From contig CM063502.1 in the NCBI GenBank assembly GCA_032207245.1, positions 66,567,569 to 66,631,568 of the forward strand: a stretch of 64,000 bases of DNA. Reading direction: 5' to 3'. How positions within the stretch are numbered: the stretch's first letter is position 1; every line of letters starts with the position of its first letter. The notes under the pieces are model-generated. The model had not been told where the DNA came from. It worked only from the letters and a program-made list of their open reading frames with translations, and did not search any database. This document shows positions 37,625-48,759 of this stretch, piece after piece. The translations under genes and the position numbers were made by a program. The stretch is from Pardosa pseudoannulata. Lineage: Eukaryota; Arthropoda; Arachnida; Araneae; Lycosidae.

Positions 37625-40165
37625 GCTAATGATGTTCATTCAAAAACCTCTGCAATAAAAAAATATAAGTGACTAAAGTTGGTTCACATTGCGGCTGTAG
37701 AAAAATACTTTGAAGAAGAGAGTGTTATAATGAAATTACAATCTGTCACAAATATATATTTCAGTAATTATTTCTCCAATAAATTAAAACCACGAAACAA
37801 ATTAGTGCGAGTTCTTAACATCCTTTAGCACATGCTAATGAATCATGTTAGGGAAAAAATCATAAATAAGAATCATATAGAAAAGTCATAAAATAAGGAA
37901 ACTTAGATAAAAACTTTTTAACAACTGTATTTGTTCTAAATTATTGGCATATACTTTATTGTCAAATACAAAGATATGAAACTAATAATTACATCTCAGA
38001 TGCTCATACATGTCCAAAGAGCTGAGGTGATCTGCAAGAATGATTTCTTGTAGTTTCATGAAGTTAGGATTTAAAAAAAAATAAAAATAATTTTTACTTT
38101 TTAAAATTATAATTCATTAAGACCGAGGAATTAAATGTGATTTCAAAACTATGGGTTTTTCTATGTATTGAAAACCGTTCTAATATTACAACAGAAAGCT
38201 CACACTTAATTAAAACGAACATTTTTATAGGAGTTATTTTTCCAGTAAAGAAGCAAAAGTATATAATGAATCTACTTATTCATTTACTACGAAACAGATT
38301 TGAGTAGAATTTGTACTTTTTGCTTGGGATGAAAAATGAGATTTGTTTCGATTATGTTAAATTTCTTTGGCTGCAGATAAAATAGTCTTTAATATATTTG
38401 CTTTATAGATTTAACACAATCCTAAGCGTTTAGTACACTAAGACTAACTTTGCAATATTACTCATAGAAAACAACTGATAAAATTGGTTATAATAACATA
38501 CTACTGATTTAAATTTTTATAATTTTGCAGTCATTCGTACAAAATTTATCCTATTTTCACACATTATTATTATTATTATTCCATTGATCTTTATTTACTT
38601 GCATATATTTATGCTATCGACAACATAACTATGTGCCTTTTTGTATTACCTATTATGCTCTTCACAGCCTTGAAGTGAGGTATTGCTTTTACAATAATTC
38701 ATAACATTTAGCAGTTAGACAACACAAATATATACAAGAAGGTAACACATTTATACCGGAATATAGCATAAAATGCTAAAGCAACGTAAGTAAGACACAA
38801 CTAGAAAAAAGACTATTTAGTTGCAACCATGATAAAATCAAAGTGAGCACTCAGTCGGCTTTTACAAGCCAACATGATCTTCCTTTGAAAATGTTACTCG
38901 CTTGAGGCATTCAAACAGCTGTCTGTGTACATTTTTAAATCTCTATTTGAGCCTTACTTACGCTGGCTTTGAATTAAATGTTATAATATGAATATATAAA
39001 ATTATAAGTCAATATTCATTTTTTAAAGTTTGTGGTATTTATTTAAAAACATATAGCCGAATCAATGTGCTTGATAGATAGCGTAAAAAGATATTTGTAG
39101 TTTTAAAGGAATATCATATTATAGACATAAAATAAATTATTTAAAGAAGAAAAAAACTTAAAAGTAAATGTTTAATGGAAACATAGTTATCAACCTTAAG
39201 TTATATTTGTATCCAGCTGGCAGACTCATAGAAAGATTTCTTCAGGTTGTTAAGACTCACAGCTGTGTAATTTGCTTTTTAAGAGAATTTTTTATATGCT
39301 TATGATTATTTTTAACTCTCAGAATTTAAATATGCCAGCCTTTGAAAAACTCCGTTCGGTTGAAAAATGAGGAAGATTTAGAAATAAACATTTTTCTCAC
39401 GTAAGAAATATGTTTATATGTTAAAGACAAAATAAAATCAACTCAAATGAACCAACTTTTTTCCATTTCTCTTTTCGAACGATAAATCTTATGAAATCAT
39501 TATCTTTACAGATACATGGAATCTTTCAAAGTTTTCGTTGAAATGAAGCAAAAAGCTCTTTTTTTTCTGGCAAAGAAAAAAATAGAAAAAGATTAAATTT
39601 TGCTAAGAGGAATTAGAAGTGGGAATGAATCACTGCTTGCCAAAGAACGAAAAATATAAGCATTTTATCAGTTCGCAGAGCTAAAGTTAGAAACAGGAAT
39701 TACATGGTCGCTTTCCCTGCCGTGCCAAAGTAGGGTTAAACTGAGGAGAGAAAAAAATTCTGTTCTAAATATTATCCTATTGAAATATTTACGATCAGGC
39801 TTTTGGAAAGAAAACATCCGTGAAAACCTTTGAATATTTAACATAAGCAATATAAATTCTAGGATAAACTAAAAGTCTTTTATTTATGACAGCGTTAAAT
39901 TTTTGTTAGCTGGTCACTGATTCAAATATATCTAATTTATGCATTTGCAAAGAAGTGGAGACAGATCATTGTCGAAGATGCGTAAAGATGCATTTCTACG
40001 GAGTCAGTGCGTTCAAACTTCACAACTATTTTGAAATCAGCTTTATGCAGTAGCCAAAGAGTAGTAAAAAGTGGGTCCAAACAGAAACCTAAACCAAAAT
40101 AAATTGCAATTAAGGTGGGTTGATCTAAGTATACTTTTGCAGAATACGGTAGGAAAAAATAATTT
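37625..40165. other. No gene recognised; AT-rich DNA
   Basis: Small frames at 39668-39850 and 39937-40212 on the minus strand have no recognised domain. Nothing else identified. Confidence 0.55.
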
Positions 40166-40169
40166 AATA

Positions 40170-40960
40170 AGTCAATGTTGCTAAAAACTCTAGAATAAAA
40201 GATAAATTTCATTATAAATAATATGATTTATTTTTATTCTAGAGAGATAAATAAATAACATTATTTATAATGTAATTACATTATAAATAATAAAATAAAT
40301 ATTTAACACTAGAACCACAGTATAGGTGATTTTAACTAAAAACTATTTTGAGTACTAAAAACTATTTTGAGTTCAATTTTTTCAAAAAGTGACTAACGAA
40401 GTAATATAGTAACGAATAATATAATTTAATTTTTATTCCAGAGAGAGAAGAATAATATTATTTATAATGTTATCACATAACATTATAAATAATAAATCAA
40501 ATACTTAGCACTAGAACAGCGGAATGGCACATTTTAACTCAAAAACTATTTTGTGTTCAATTTTCTTAAAAAGTGACTAACGAAGTAATATAATAACGAA
40601 TAATATAATTTATTTTTTACTCTAGAGAGAAAAATAACATTGTTTATAATTTAATTACATTGCATTATAAATAATAAAAAAAAATACTTAAGTCTAGAAC
40701 CGCGAAATGGGTCATTTTAACCCAAAAACTATTTCGAGTTAAATTTTTTCAAGAAAAAAAAAAAGACTAACGAAGTAATATAATAACAAACAATTTAATT
40801 TATTTTTTATTCTAGAGAGAAAAATAATATTATTTATAATGTTATCACATAATATTATAAAGTATAAATCAAATATTTAGCACTAGAACCACGGAATGAG
40901 TCATTATAACCCAAAAACTATTTTGTAACCAATTTTCACAAAAAGTGACTAACGAAACTG
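40170..40960 (+). repeat. Satellite-like array, four units of about 190 bp, with internal palindromes
   Basis: ATTCTAGAGAG or a variant marks units at about 40235, 40435, 40618 and 40808 (spacings about 200, 183 and 190 bp). Each unit runs: palindromic core, CACTAGAACCnCnGnAT, CCAAAAACTATTTnG, then GTGACTAACGAAGTAATAT. In unit 1 the core is a perfect 32-bp palindrome (40260-40291); unit 2 has 17-base arms ATTATTTATAATGTTAT around a CAC loop; unit 4 keeps the same loop with a few mismatches; unit 3 is the most decayed. Confidence 0.92.
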
Positions 40961-41073
40961 AAATAAATTTCTTGACTTATTCCTAGCTTTATACCCATAA
41001 CAATCTAAGAAAATGTAATTTTGAAAAATCTGTGCACATACAAAAAATGACTCTTTACTATGCTTCTAAGCAT

Positions 41074-41245
41074 GGTTTGGAGGGTTAGGGTCTACAGTTT
41101 TGCTACACAGTGGATAATGAAACCGGGATCTATTGCTTAAAGCCGATTCCGAACGGCTACGATCATCCATGCCATCAGCGGGATTCGAACCCTTGAACTC
41201 CACTGCCGAAGAGCAGTACTTTTCTGTTTGGCTACCGTTCGATAA
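41074..41245 (-). mobile_element. tRNA-derived SINE, family A, near full length
   Basis: Read on the minus strand: a tRNA-like head with GGTAGCCAAACAGAAAAGTA (box A-like), then box B AGGGTTCGAATCCC, a body with CCGTTCGGAATCGGCTTTAA, and a tail with GTGTAGCAAAACTGTAGACC. Box A and B are the internal RNA polymerase III promoter elements of tRNA genes. The acceptor ends do not pair, so it is not a tRNA gene. Confidence 0.82.
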
Positions 41246-41979
41246 AACTATAGGACAAATCTGTAGATATTCGTTTTAACTGTAAGATGCCAATACGTAG
41301 AAAATGTACAAAATGTATACAAAAAAGTTGCCCCAAACTGCGCCCAGACTGTGTAAGAAATTTTCACTGGTAAGAAACTCATTAATTCCATTAAAATAGT
41401 CTATATATTTTTCTAACTATATATACTTTTTTATATTGTAATAACTTATTATTTTCTTTATTAATTACTATAATAATTTAATATCTAAAAATGAATCAGT
41501 GTTGTTGCGTTTAAATAAGTGCACTTTTTAAATTAAAACATAGATTCATATTAATCGGAGTAAGTCCTCAGTTTTATGTAGGCCATTAATAAATTAAAAA
41601 AAAACTTATCACAGTTAATTTATTTTTTAGTTTTAAAGTTATATTATTATGTTTTTTCATTTTTTCTAAGTTTCATATAGGTAATACCAACCTGTTCTGT
41701 GGCGCTATACTTTCGTGGGACCTGCCCAACTACTTTTACTGGAGCAGGTATGTTCGTAGATCACAGCTGGGATGCATAAAATTACCTCCGAAAGCTTTTA
41801 GGACAACAAATAACACTTATTTACAAAATTTGACGAAACCATTAAATATTAAAGTAAACCAAATTGACATATTTTGAGGGCCTGTCTAAAATCAAAAAGG
41901 ATACTTCATATCCGAGCATTTTTCATATCCAAAAATAAAACCGTCATCGTGCTCTCTCACATCGAACAGAGAGATGTCT

Positions 41980-42270
41980 CCAAGTCGCAGACACGAATCC
42001 AACTACTCTCTTGCAGATCTTCTCTCCCTTTCTCGGGGGGGGGGGAGGTCAGCATTCTCGAAACTTGAACCCTGGCGAAAAGAGAAGTCCTCCCTTCTAG
42101 ATGTACTGCCGGCATACAAAGACACCAACAAGCGCATCCGAAAAACCTTATCTGCCCCCCCCCCTTTGCTGGCTAGCTCCTATTTCCCCAAGGGACGCCG
42201 GGTGGAAGGGGTCAACGGGGGTGATTTTGCAGATACCAAGAAAGGCACACATATGCTGAACACTGGTCGT
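41980..42270. other. GC-rich insert with G11 and C10 runs
   Basis: A segment much richer in GC than its neighbours, containing G11 at 42035-42045 and C10 at 42155-42164. A 136-codon plus-strand frame (41974-42384) crosses it, but the translation is low-complexity over the homopolymers and runs on into ordinary AT-rich DNA without any domain. It is probably part of a transposable element or LTR of unknown type. Confidence 0.5.
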
Positions 42271-42384
42271 GTGGTCCAAATTCCTTACAATATGTATAAT
42301 TCATTTCATGATATAACAATAATTACAATAGTTAACAAAGTTACATGTCTAATTTTATTCCTCCATGTTAATTCCCACTTTTAA

Positions 42385-43672
42385 ATATAACACTTTGTAA
42401 ATAAAAGTTTTCATTGATAGAATTGCATTTTCAAAATCATTCTAAAAATATATTTAAAATGTAAGATTTTTTTCAATCCTTTTATTCAAATCAACTGAAC
42501 AAAAATATTGGTTGTAAATAATTACGTGTTTATTATTAAGTTCATTCTGATCAAATGTATTTTTTAAAACTATAATAAAAACCCTAAACGGTAATGTTTA
42601 TGAATAAAGAGATCGCCGATATGTAAACTACACTAGATTCTATAGGTATAAAATTAGTATAGCTTTAGAGTACATATTAGTCAAATGCAAAACAGCAATT
42701 GATATCATAGAAACACCCTTTAGACTCGTGAATTCTAATTCATTCAAAGCCATTCTAAAGTCAATTTTGTGAAAGCACTCATCTTCATAGCTTATTCTTA
42801 TTTATAATTTTCAAATAATAAAATTGGAATTTCATTCAAACTATTTTGAACAGTCATTAATAATTACTGCTGAAATAAACCATTTATCCTTTTGAGATTC
42901 CGTAGATATTATTCTTAATCAAATCATTTGATTAATTTTACGCAATTTTGAATGCCGTACAAAATTATTCCAATAATTTCAAAATCCATTTGAATGAATT
43001 TTTCTTTAAATCTTAATGTGTCTGTTTCCAGTTATGTAAGCTTTCCACCTTTCATACATAGATGCGTATTAAAAGCATATACGTGTAAGAGTAACTAACA
43101 GACCAACGCGACATGCTTGCTAACAGACATGAATTAAGTTAAGTGTTCCTAACTAATTTAAAATGAACGTAAGTAGAAATGACCTTTATAAAGCATCTGC
43201 AGGGAATTAAAGTGGGCGAGTGTCATCCATTAACTTGATTGAGAAATCATAAATCTGCAATGATTGGACTCGAATAATGCATATTATAATTAACATAGAA
43301 ATTTACAATTGTATGGATGTGCTGGCATTCTGGGTAATGATATGAATTGGAGAACGTAAAATGCATTTATGCACGTTCTTGATGATAGAGTGATGTTTAT
43401 TACAGAAGATGATAGCTATTCCTTGTTGTACCATTGCTTATAGCACACCTGTCTGAAAAGCGAGAGAACTCTCATTTAATAGCTGAGATGAACTGTTTAG
43501 AAATATATTGGGAAAATAATTGTGCGAGTGTGTTATAGAGTAATTCGAACTACACCGATATTCATAATTTACTGAAGGGAAACTTCTTAAGGTTATGACG
43601 TTCAACATTTTCGTTAATACTCTCGTTGATAAAAAGTTGATTTTAATTAAGTTTATGTATCACTAAATACAT
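42385..43672. other. No gene recognised; AT-rich DNA
   Basis: No credible frame, RNA gene or repeat could be identified. Confidence 0.6.
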
Positions 43673-43680
43673 AATATGTT

Positions 43681-44047
43681 GTTGTTATTTTTGTTGCATA
43701 TGCCAGTAGGTCTAACTAAGCACGATTGAGCAGGAGGCTACTCGTATTAAGGCAAGGGGGTGCGCCTTTCGTTTTGACGAGCACCTGAAGGGTGAAAGTA
43801 CAACTTAAGGTCAAGTAGGTCCTGGTAATTTTGAAGCAGGGACCCAAGCAGAAAACCCATAGGATTGACCCCTGCCACTCTCAGAGGTATTGTTTGAGAA
43901 CTTGGAGGACATGGTGACCACGAACATATTTTACGTGCTCCAATCGCCTTTAACGAACACGATCTTATGCCGGCTCGGTCTCCGAACCTGCAACCCTACA
44001 GCTCTAGAGCGTTACCTTTGCCGACTGAGCTACCACGGCTCTGATAG
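43681..44047 (-). mobile_element. tRNA-derived SINE (family B), full length with target duplication
   Basis: On the minus strand the head reads GCCGTGGTAGCTCAGTCGGC, an exact fit to the box A consensus TRGCNNAGYNGG, followed by box B-like GGTTCGGAGACC about 40 bases on. The body of about 270 bp ends in an A/C-rich tail (AACAACAACA). The 8-mer AATATGTT flanks the element at 43673-43680 and 44048-44055, consistent with a target-site duplication. The sequence differs from family A. Apparent short frames across it are not coding. Confidence 0.82.
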
Positions 44048-44444
44048 AATATGTTATACCTCATTATTCCCCGGAAAACTTTATTAGCTTTATTAATTTT
44101 ATTACTATTAATCGTAGGTCCTGAAACTCATTTAGGATTTTTAAAGACCTTGTAAACTATTGTGTACAATTAGTCATTATTTCTGGAGATTTTATTGTAA
44201 ATATTTCTCTGGCAAAAGCTACAACACTACTAAAGTAATTCAAAAATAAATTTTCATTTAATACGATTACTTATGTAGGAATAGTAATATAAGGAAGGAA
44301 GGAATTACACTGGATGTGGGTTTTGCAAACATACGTCCCAAAATAGAATTAAAATATTTCAGTTACCCAAACCCGGTTGTTAATATTATAGCTAGAATGA
44401 ATACCCCACTGACCACTGATGATGAATAAAATTGCAATCTAACT

Positions 44445-45074
44445 GTGAATAAAAATATAAGGATATTTATTTCACTCTTCTGAAAAGCTTTACAGAATTG
44501 ATTGCTTATTCCTGTCACTGCGAATTGTCTATACGAAACACTCAATTTTGTAAGTATGTGTCACCCTTGGATAATACTAGAACAAACATAACAATAAACA
44601 CCTCGCCCTTTTTTTGTAACAGACAAGTGAAAATTCCATCAAAAGAAGCATACTTACCTATATTTAGTTGCCTATTTGTTGCAACAAATCGCTACACATT
44701 TCAATCTTTCACAAATGAACATATACGACTATCTTTAATCATTACTTGCAATGGTTGTCATTTCAATTAAATCTAAATAATAATAATAAATATTAATTCT
44801 GTTTCAGGCTTTCGAGCTATAAAGAATGAAATATTTTATACAAGTTTTTTTCTAAATAAAGATATGATATCTTGTCTATGATGTTTCAAGATACTCAAGT
44901 TTATGTCACCACCAAAATAAACATTTTATTTCAAATAATCCAAGAGTCAAAAATTACATGGAGTTAGATCAAGAGAAATATGCAGCTATATAACAGTAAA
45001 ACCCCAATTAATGACTCTCTGATCAATAACACAATGGCGCAACAGCTTCTGTAAATCAACACCAATGTGTGGTG
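44445..45074 (-). repeat. Left arm of a large inverted repeat
   Basis: About 630 bp that is the reverse complement of 47444-48066 with only scattered differences. Read on the minus strand it contains the last part of a transposase (…LDLTPCNF… region) and its 3' flank. It shares the same in-frame stops as the right arm. Short frames beginning MSVSYRQF occur in both arms only because the DNA is duplicated. Confidence 0.95.
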
Positions 45075-46031
45075 TTGATACTGTTAATAAATGCTATTAA
45101 AAAATATTGTTAATTTTGGATACATATCCAAATGTGTTTTAATGTCTCTTTTTTGAAACATTCACCTTTCTCATCCCTTCTCTTCATATGTATTACGTTT
45201 ACAAAATGTACCATATACAATTGTTACATACTCACTACAAAAATGCGACAATTCTTACGCATGGCTATCATGCACCTTTTTAATAATTTTCAGATATTTT
45301 CAGTTTTTCATTTACAATTCAATAGAATGTTCTTGCCAGTCCAAATTCTCAACTATATGAGTTACTTAATACATAGCAACCTCAAATAGAGAAAAAAACT
45401 AATCAATACATTTCTGATATTTCTCATGCGTTAAGATGTTCCATCCACATAAGTAACAATGGTATTCACATCTGTAATAGCTATAATTCAAACATGAAAC
45501 ATGATGAAAAAATTACTGTTAAAACAGGTTTTATTCTTAATGCTTATCCTCGAATTATTTGAATTTAACTGAATAGAAGGGGAAGATAGCACTCTTTACT
45601 TTTAACTTTCAAGTTTCAGTTTTTACTTTTAAGCTTTACAATTAAATATCTACTATTATATTTGTTATCAGTACGCTGGTTAGCTACTTATTTTATTTAT
45701 GCTCTATGTTAGCGTGGCTGTTTTTAACTCATAATGGCTACAAAAATTTTAAATGTCAGTTTCTTATAATATTAGATGGCGAGAATGTACAATATAAGTG
45801 TACATGGGATTATTCTATTTTCACATGGAAGAGATCCCCACTTGGTCCATTTCAGACTCTTCGAGATCATTTATACGCGCTTATTAGCTTAGTCTAATTG
45901 ATATATCACTTAAAACTCTTTACCTTCATCTGACAATCCGGTCAACTATTTCGCTCAAGTTTCGGTACAAGTTTCGTTAATATATTTATAGACACTCACA
46001 CACAAGCATACATACACACACACACACACAG

Positions 46032-46063
<32 letters not shown>

Positions 46064-46420
46064 GTGTGTGTGTGTATGTGTGTGTAATTGGTAAAACTTA
46101 TTCTTAACTGATTATACATGAAGTTATAGCAAAAAATTTTTTTTGCCAAGGCTGGCTTGCTAAAATCGGTTTCATTACACTTATGCTGTGAAAGGTGACT
46201 CTGACTTCAAAACAGAGTTAAAAAACATTGTTTTAAAGTCATAAAATAAAATATAATATAGTTTGCTAAAAACATATTTTATTTAAAACGAAGAGCTGAC
46301 TGAAGGGTATTACACAGGCAAAAGACAAAAGGCCGTTCTCAGAATGGGGAAATCAGGTGAATAATTTTATATGAAAGACTCATAAAGATTGCATTGATCC
46401 TCAGTCTTAAGAAAATTGAC
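45075..46420. other. No gene recognised between left arm and transposase remnant
   Basis: AT-rich DNA. Plus-strand frames at 45132-45389 and 45706-45897 have no recognisable domain. The only structured part is the compound microsatellite at 46012-46085. Confidence 0.5.
46012..46085. repeat. Compound (CA)n-(TA)n-(TG)n microsatellite
   Basis: CA repeats (46012-46050, interrupted once by GA) run into TA repeats (to about 46062) and then TG repeats. The CA and TG parts are complementary, so the whole could fold as a long hairpin with the TA tract at its tip. Confidence 0.95.
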
Positions 46421-46630
46421 AAATGGGTAAGAAAAGGAAACTAGAAGCTATCCACGCCTATAAGCTATTAATTAAGGCTTTAGTTTTGAGAAGAGTGAAA
46501 GTTAATGAAATCTCAATGATTCATGTCGTTGGTTTTGGTTTGAGTGGCTGGGAAAATTAAGATTAATTAATGTTGAATGGGACTTGGGAAAATTTTAAAG
46601 AACTTTAGGGGCAATAATTTTTTATATATT

Positions 46631-46645
46631 ACACACACACACACA
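46631..46645. repeat. (AC)n microsatellite
   Basis: A short AC dinucleotide run of about 15 bp, just upstream of the transposase remnant. Confidence 0.9.
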
Positions 46646-46689
46646 TACAAAGTAATTTTTAAAAACTATTCACAGCTACCTGTAGCTCA

Positions 46690-47700
46690 ATCTAACAACC
46701 AAAATGGTATCAAATTTGGTATGAAGACTAATGATGAAAAAGAAGACTCTAGATCCCTAAAGAAGTTACGTAAGAGGCCTTTATTACCTAATGCTTTTAA
46801 GGGAACAGTTAAAAAGTGATAGAAAACATGATCACTAACAATTCGCCAATTAGCAGAGGACGTACAAATGTGTCAGCAGAAGTAATAAAAGATATTCCAA
46901 ATGCAATCGCCATCGGTTCACATAAAACCATTGCTGGTTGTAGCAGCGCCCGGGGTGTAGCCCGACAATTAGTTATGCATTTTCTTACTGGATGGAAAGT
47001 CAGCTAGTTATCCTCTATCATCTATGCAAAGTCCATTATTGTCCATACTGCAAGAGCTCAAAACAGAGATTATGATAAACGAGTGACATTTGCTCTGTCT
47101 TTTCTTGCCAAAATAGAAGATGACTTCCTATGATAAATTATATTTGGAGATTAAGCTCATTTTAATCTGAATGTGCTTGTAAACACACAAAGTTGTCGAA
47201 TTTGGATCTTTCAAGGACCCTACACAGTGCAAGTAATTCCTATGCATTCTTCAAAAGTCACTATTTCGTGGGGCTTTCGTATGACAATGCTGAATTCATC
47301 ATTGGGACATTTTTGAGATCGTAACTTTGACAGCAACAGCAACAAGTACCGTTATTCCATAACGATAAAACAATGTTTTAACTAATATTTTCATTCCACT
47401 ACTACAACAAAGAAAATAATTTATTGAAGTAATCTTTATGCACCACCACACATTGGTGTTGATTTACAGCAGCTGTTGCGCCATTGTGTTATTGATCAGA
47501 GAGTCATTAATTGGGGTTTTACTGTTATATAGCTGCATCTTTCTCTTGATCTAACTCCATGTAATTTTTGACTCTTGGATTATTTGAAATAAAATGTTTA
47601 TTTTGGTGGTGACATAAACTTGAATATCTTGAAACATCATAGACAAGATATCATATCTTTATTTAGAAAAAAACTTGTATAAAATATTTCATTCTTTATA
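46690..47700 (+). pseudogene. Tc1/mariner-superfamily transposase pseudogene
   Basis: Remnant of a cut-and-paste transposase. Visible pieces in order: a basic stretch RSLKKLRKRPLL near 46750; SRGRTNVSAEVIKDI near 46850-46900; SSARGVARQL near 46942-46975, a helix-turn-helix motif; LQELKT then YDKRVTFALSFLAKIE near 47050-47120; AHFNLN, then CRIW near 47155-47205, corresponding to the TDEAHFxLNG block, with the catalytic TDE not readable; HSSKVTISWGF near 47245-47275 (usual form HSPKVTVWCG); IDQRVINWGF near 47490-47520; and LDLTPCNF-LLDYLK near 47547-47590, the counterpart of SPDLTPCDFFLWG. Frames change several times and stops interrupt the C-terminal block. It belongs to a different lineage from the 29.4-kb element. 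The last roughly 250 bp lie inside the right inverted-repeat arm. Confidence 0.85.
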
Positions 47701-48066
47701 GCTCGAAAGCCTGAAACAGAATTAATATTTATTATTATTATTTAGATTTAATTGAAATGACAACCATTGCAAGTAAGGATTAAAGATAATCGCATATGTT
47801 TATTTGTGAAAGATTGAACTGTGTAGCGATTTGTTGCAACAAATAGGCAACTAAATATAGGTAAGTATGCTTCTTTTGATAGAATTTTCACTTGTCTGTT
47901 ACAAAAAAAAGGGCGAGGTGTTTATTGTTATGTTTGTGCTAGTATTATCCAAGGGTGACACATACTTACAAAATTGAGTGTTTCGTATAGACAATTCGTA
48001 GTGACAGGAATAAGCAATCAGTTCTGTAAAGCTTTTCAGAAGAGTGAAATAAATATCTTTTATTCA
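47444..48066 (+). repeat. Right arm of a large inverted repeat
   Basis: About 623 bp complementary to 44445-45074, starting at CACCACACATTGGTGTTG and ending in ATAAATATCTTTTATTCA. It carries the C-terminal part of the transposase pseudogene plus its 3' flank. Outside 48066 the two flanks are unrelated, and inside 47444 the similarity stops abruptly. Confidence 0.95.
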
Positions 48067-48118
48067 TTGTTTTGTAAAAAAGTTCGGAGGGAGCACTATA
48101 TATATTTATTTATATGTG

Positions 48119-48122
<4 letters not shown>

Positions 48123-48199
<77 letters not shown>
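48123..48199. repeat. (AT)n microsatellite
   Basis: About 77 bp of pure AT dinucleotide, 55 bp outside the right inverted-repeat arm. Confidence 0.98.
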
Positions 48200-48205
<6 letters not shown>

Positions 48206-48219
48206 TACACCCATAATTC

Positions 48220-48755
48220 GCCCCCTACCCATAAAGCCTTTATTTTCTGTAAGAAATTTACACAATTATTTAGCTAGGGAATAAATATAATTTTCCTCAA
48301 CGACCATATTGTTATTAGATAAGAAAGTCCCACCTAGCTTCCTTCAGGTAAAAGAATAAAATTATGCCATCCTTTGTTGGTCCGGGCAATGAATATTTCA
48401 CTCACGAGGGAATCACTGCGACACTCCTTATGACAGACTATCCCCCGCAATGACAGATTGGAGCTTCTTCAGCAGCACGTGTTCAGGAGACTCCTTTTCT
48501 CTCCCAGTATTTATTTTATCTTATTTTTGACTCCTACGACGAGACATTCTCCCACTCCCCAAACTCGTGCAAAACGTCAAGTCCCGGGCCGTAAATTTCG
48601 ACGTCGGTGTAAACAAGTTCAAGCAAAGGGTTTGCTGCTGAAAAGGCGTAATAGGCTTGAAAACTGATAAAATGAAAATGGGCTTCTGGTGAAAAATTTT
48701 GCGGAGGCCAACACCTACTGCGACGATATTCCCTCTGAGTTATGAGTAGTATACT
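48220..48755. other. GC-richer segment, no gene assigned
   Basis: A 69-codon plus-strand frame (48458-48667) ends in a very basic stretch (RRRCKQVQAKGLLLKRR). Nothing in it matches a family I recognise, and there is no splice or start context to support an exon. Confidence 0.4.
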
Positions 48756-48759
48756 GACA

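Noticed and set aside
40170..40960. CRISPR array
   Set aside because: Units of about 190 bp without short direct repeats and unique spacers; the surrounding genome is eukaryotic.
43890..44087. 65-codon frame with the look of a normal protein
   Set aside because: It lies across the family B SINE read on the wrong strand.
44363..48216. Two similar frames beginning MSVSYRQF as a duplicated small gene
   Set aside because: They are similar only because they lie in the two inverted-repeat arms; they cover the 3' flank of a transposase pseudogene and the reading breaks down outside the arms.
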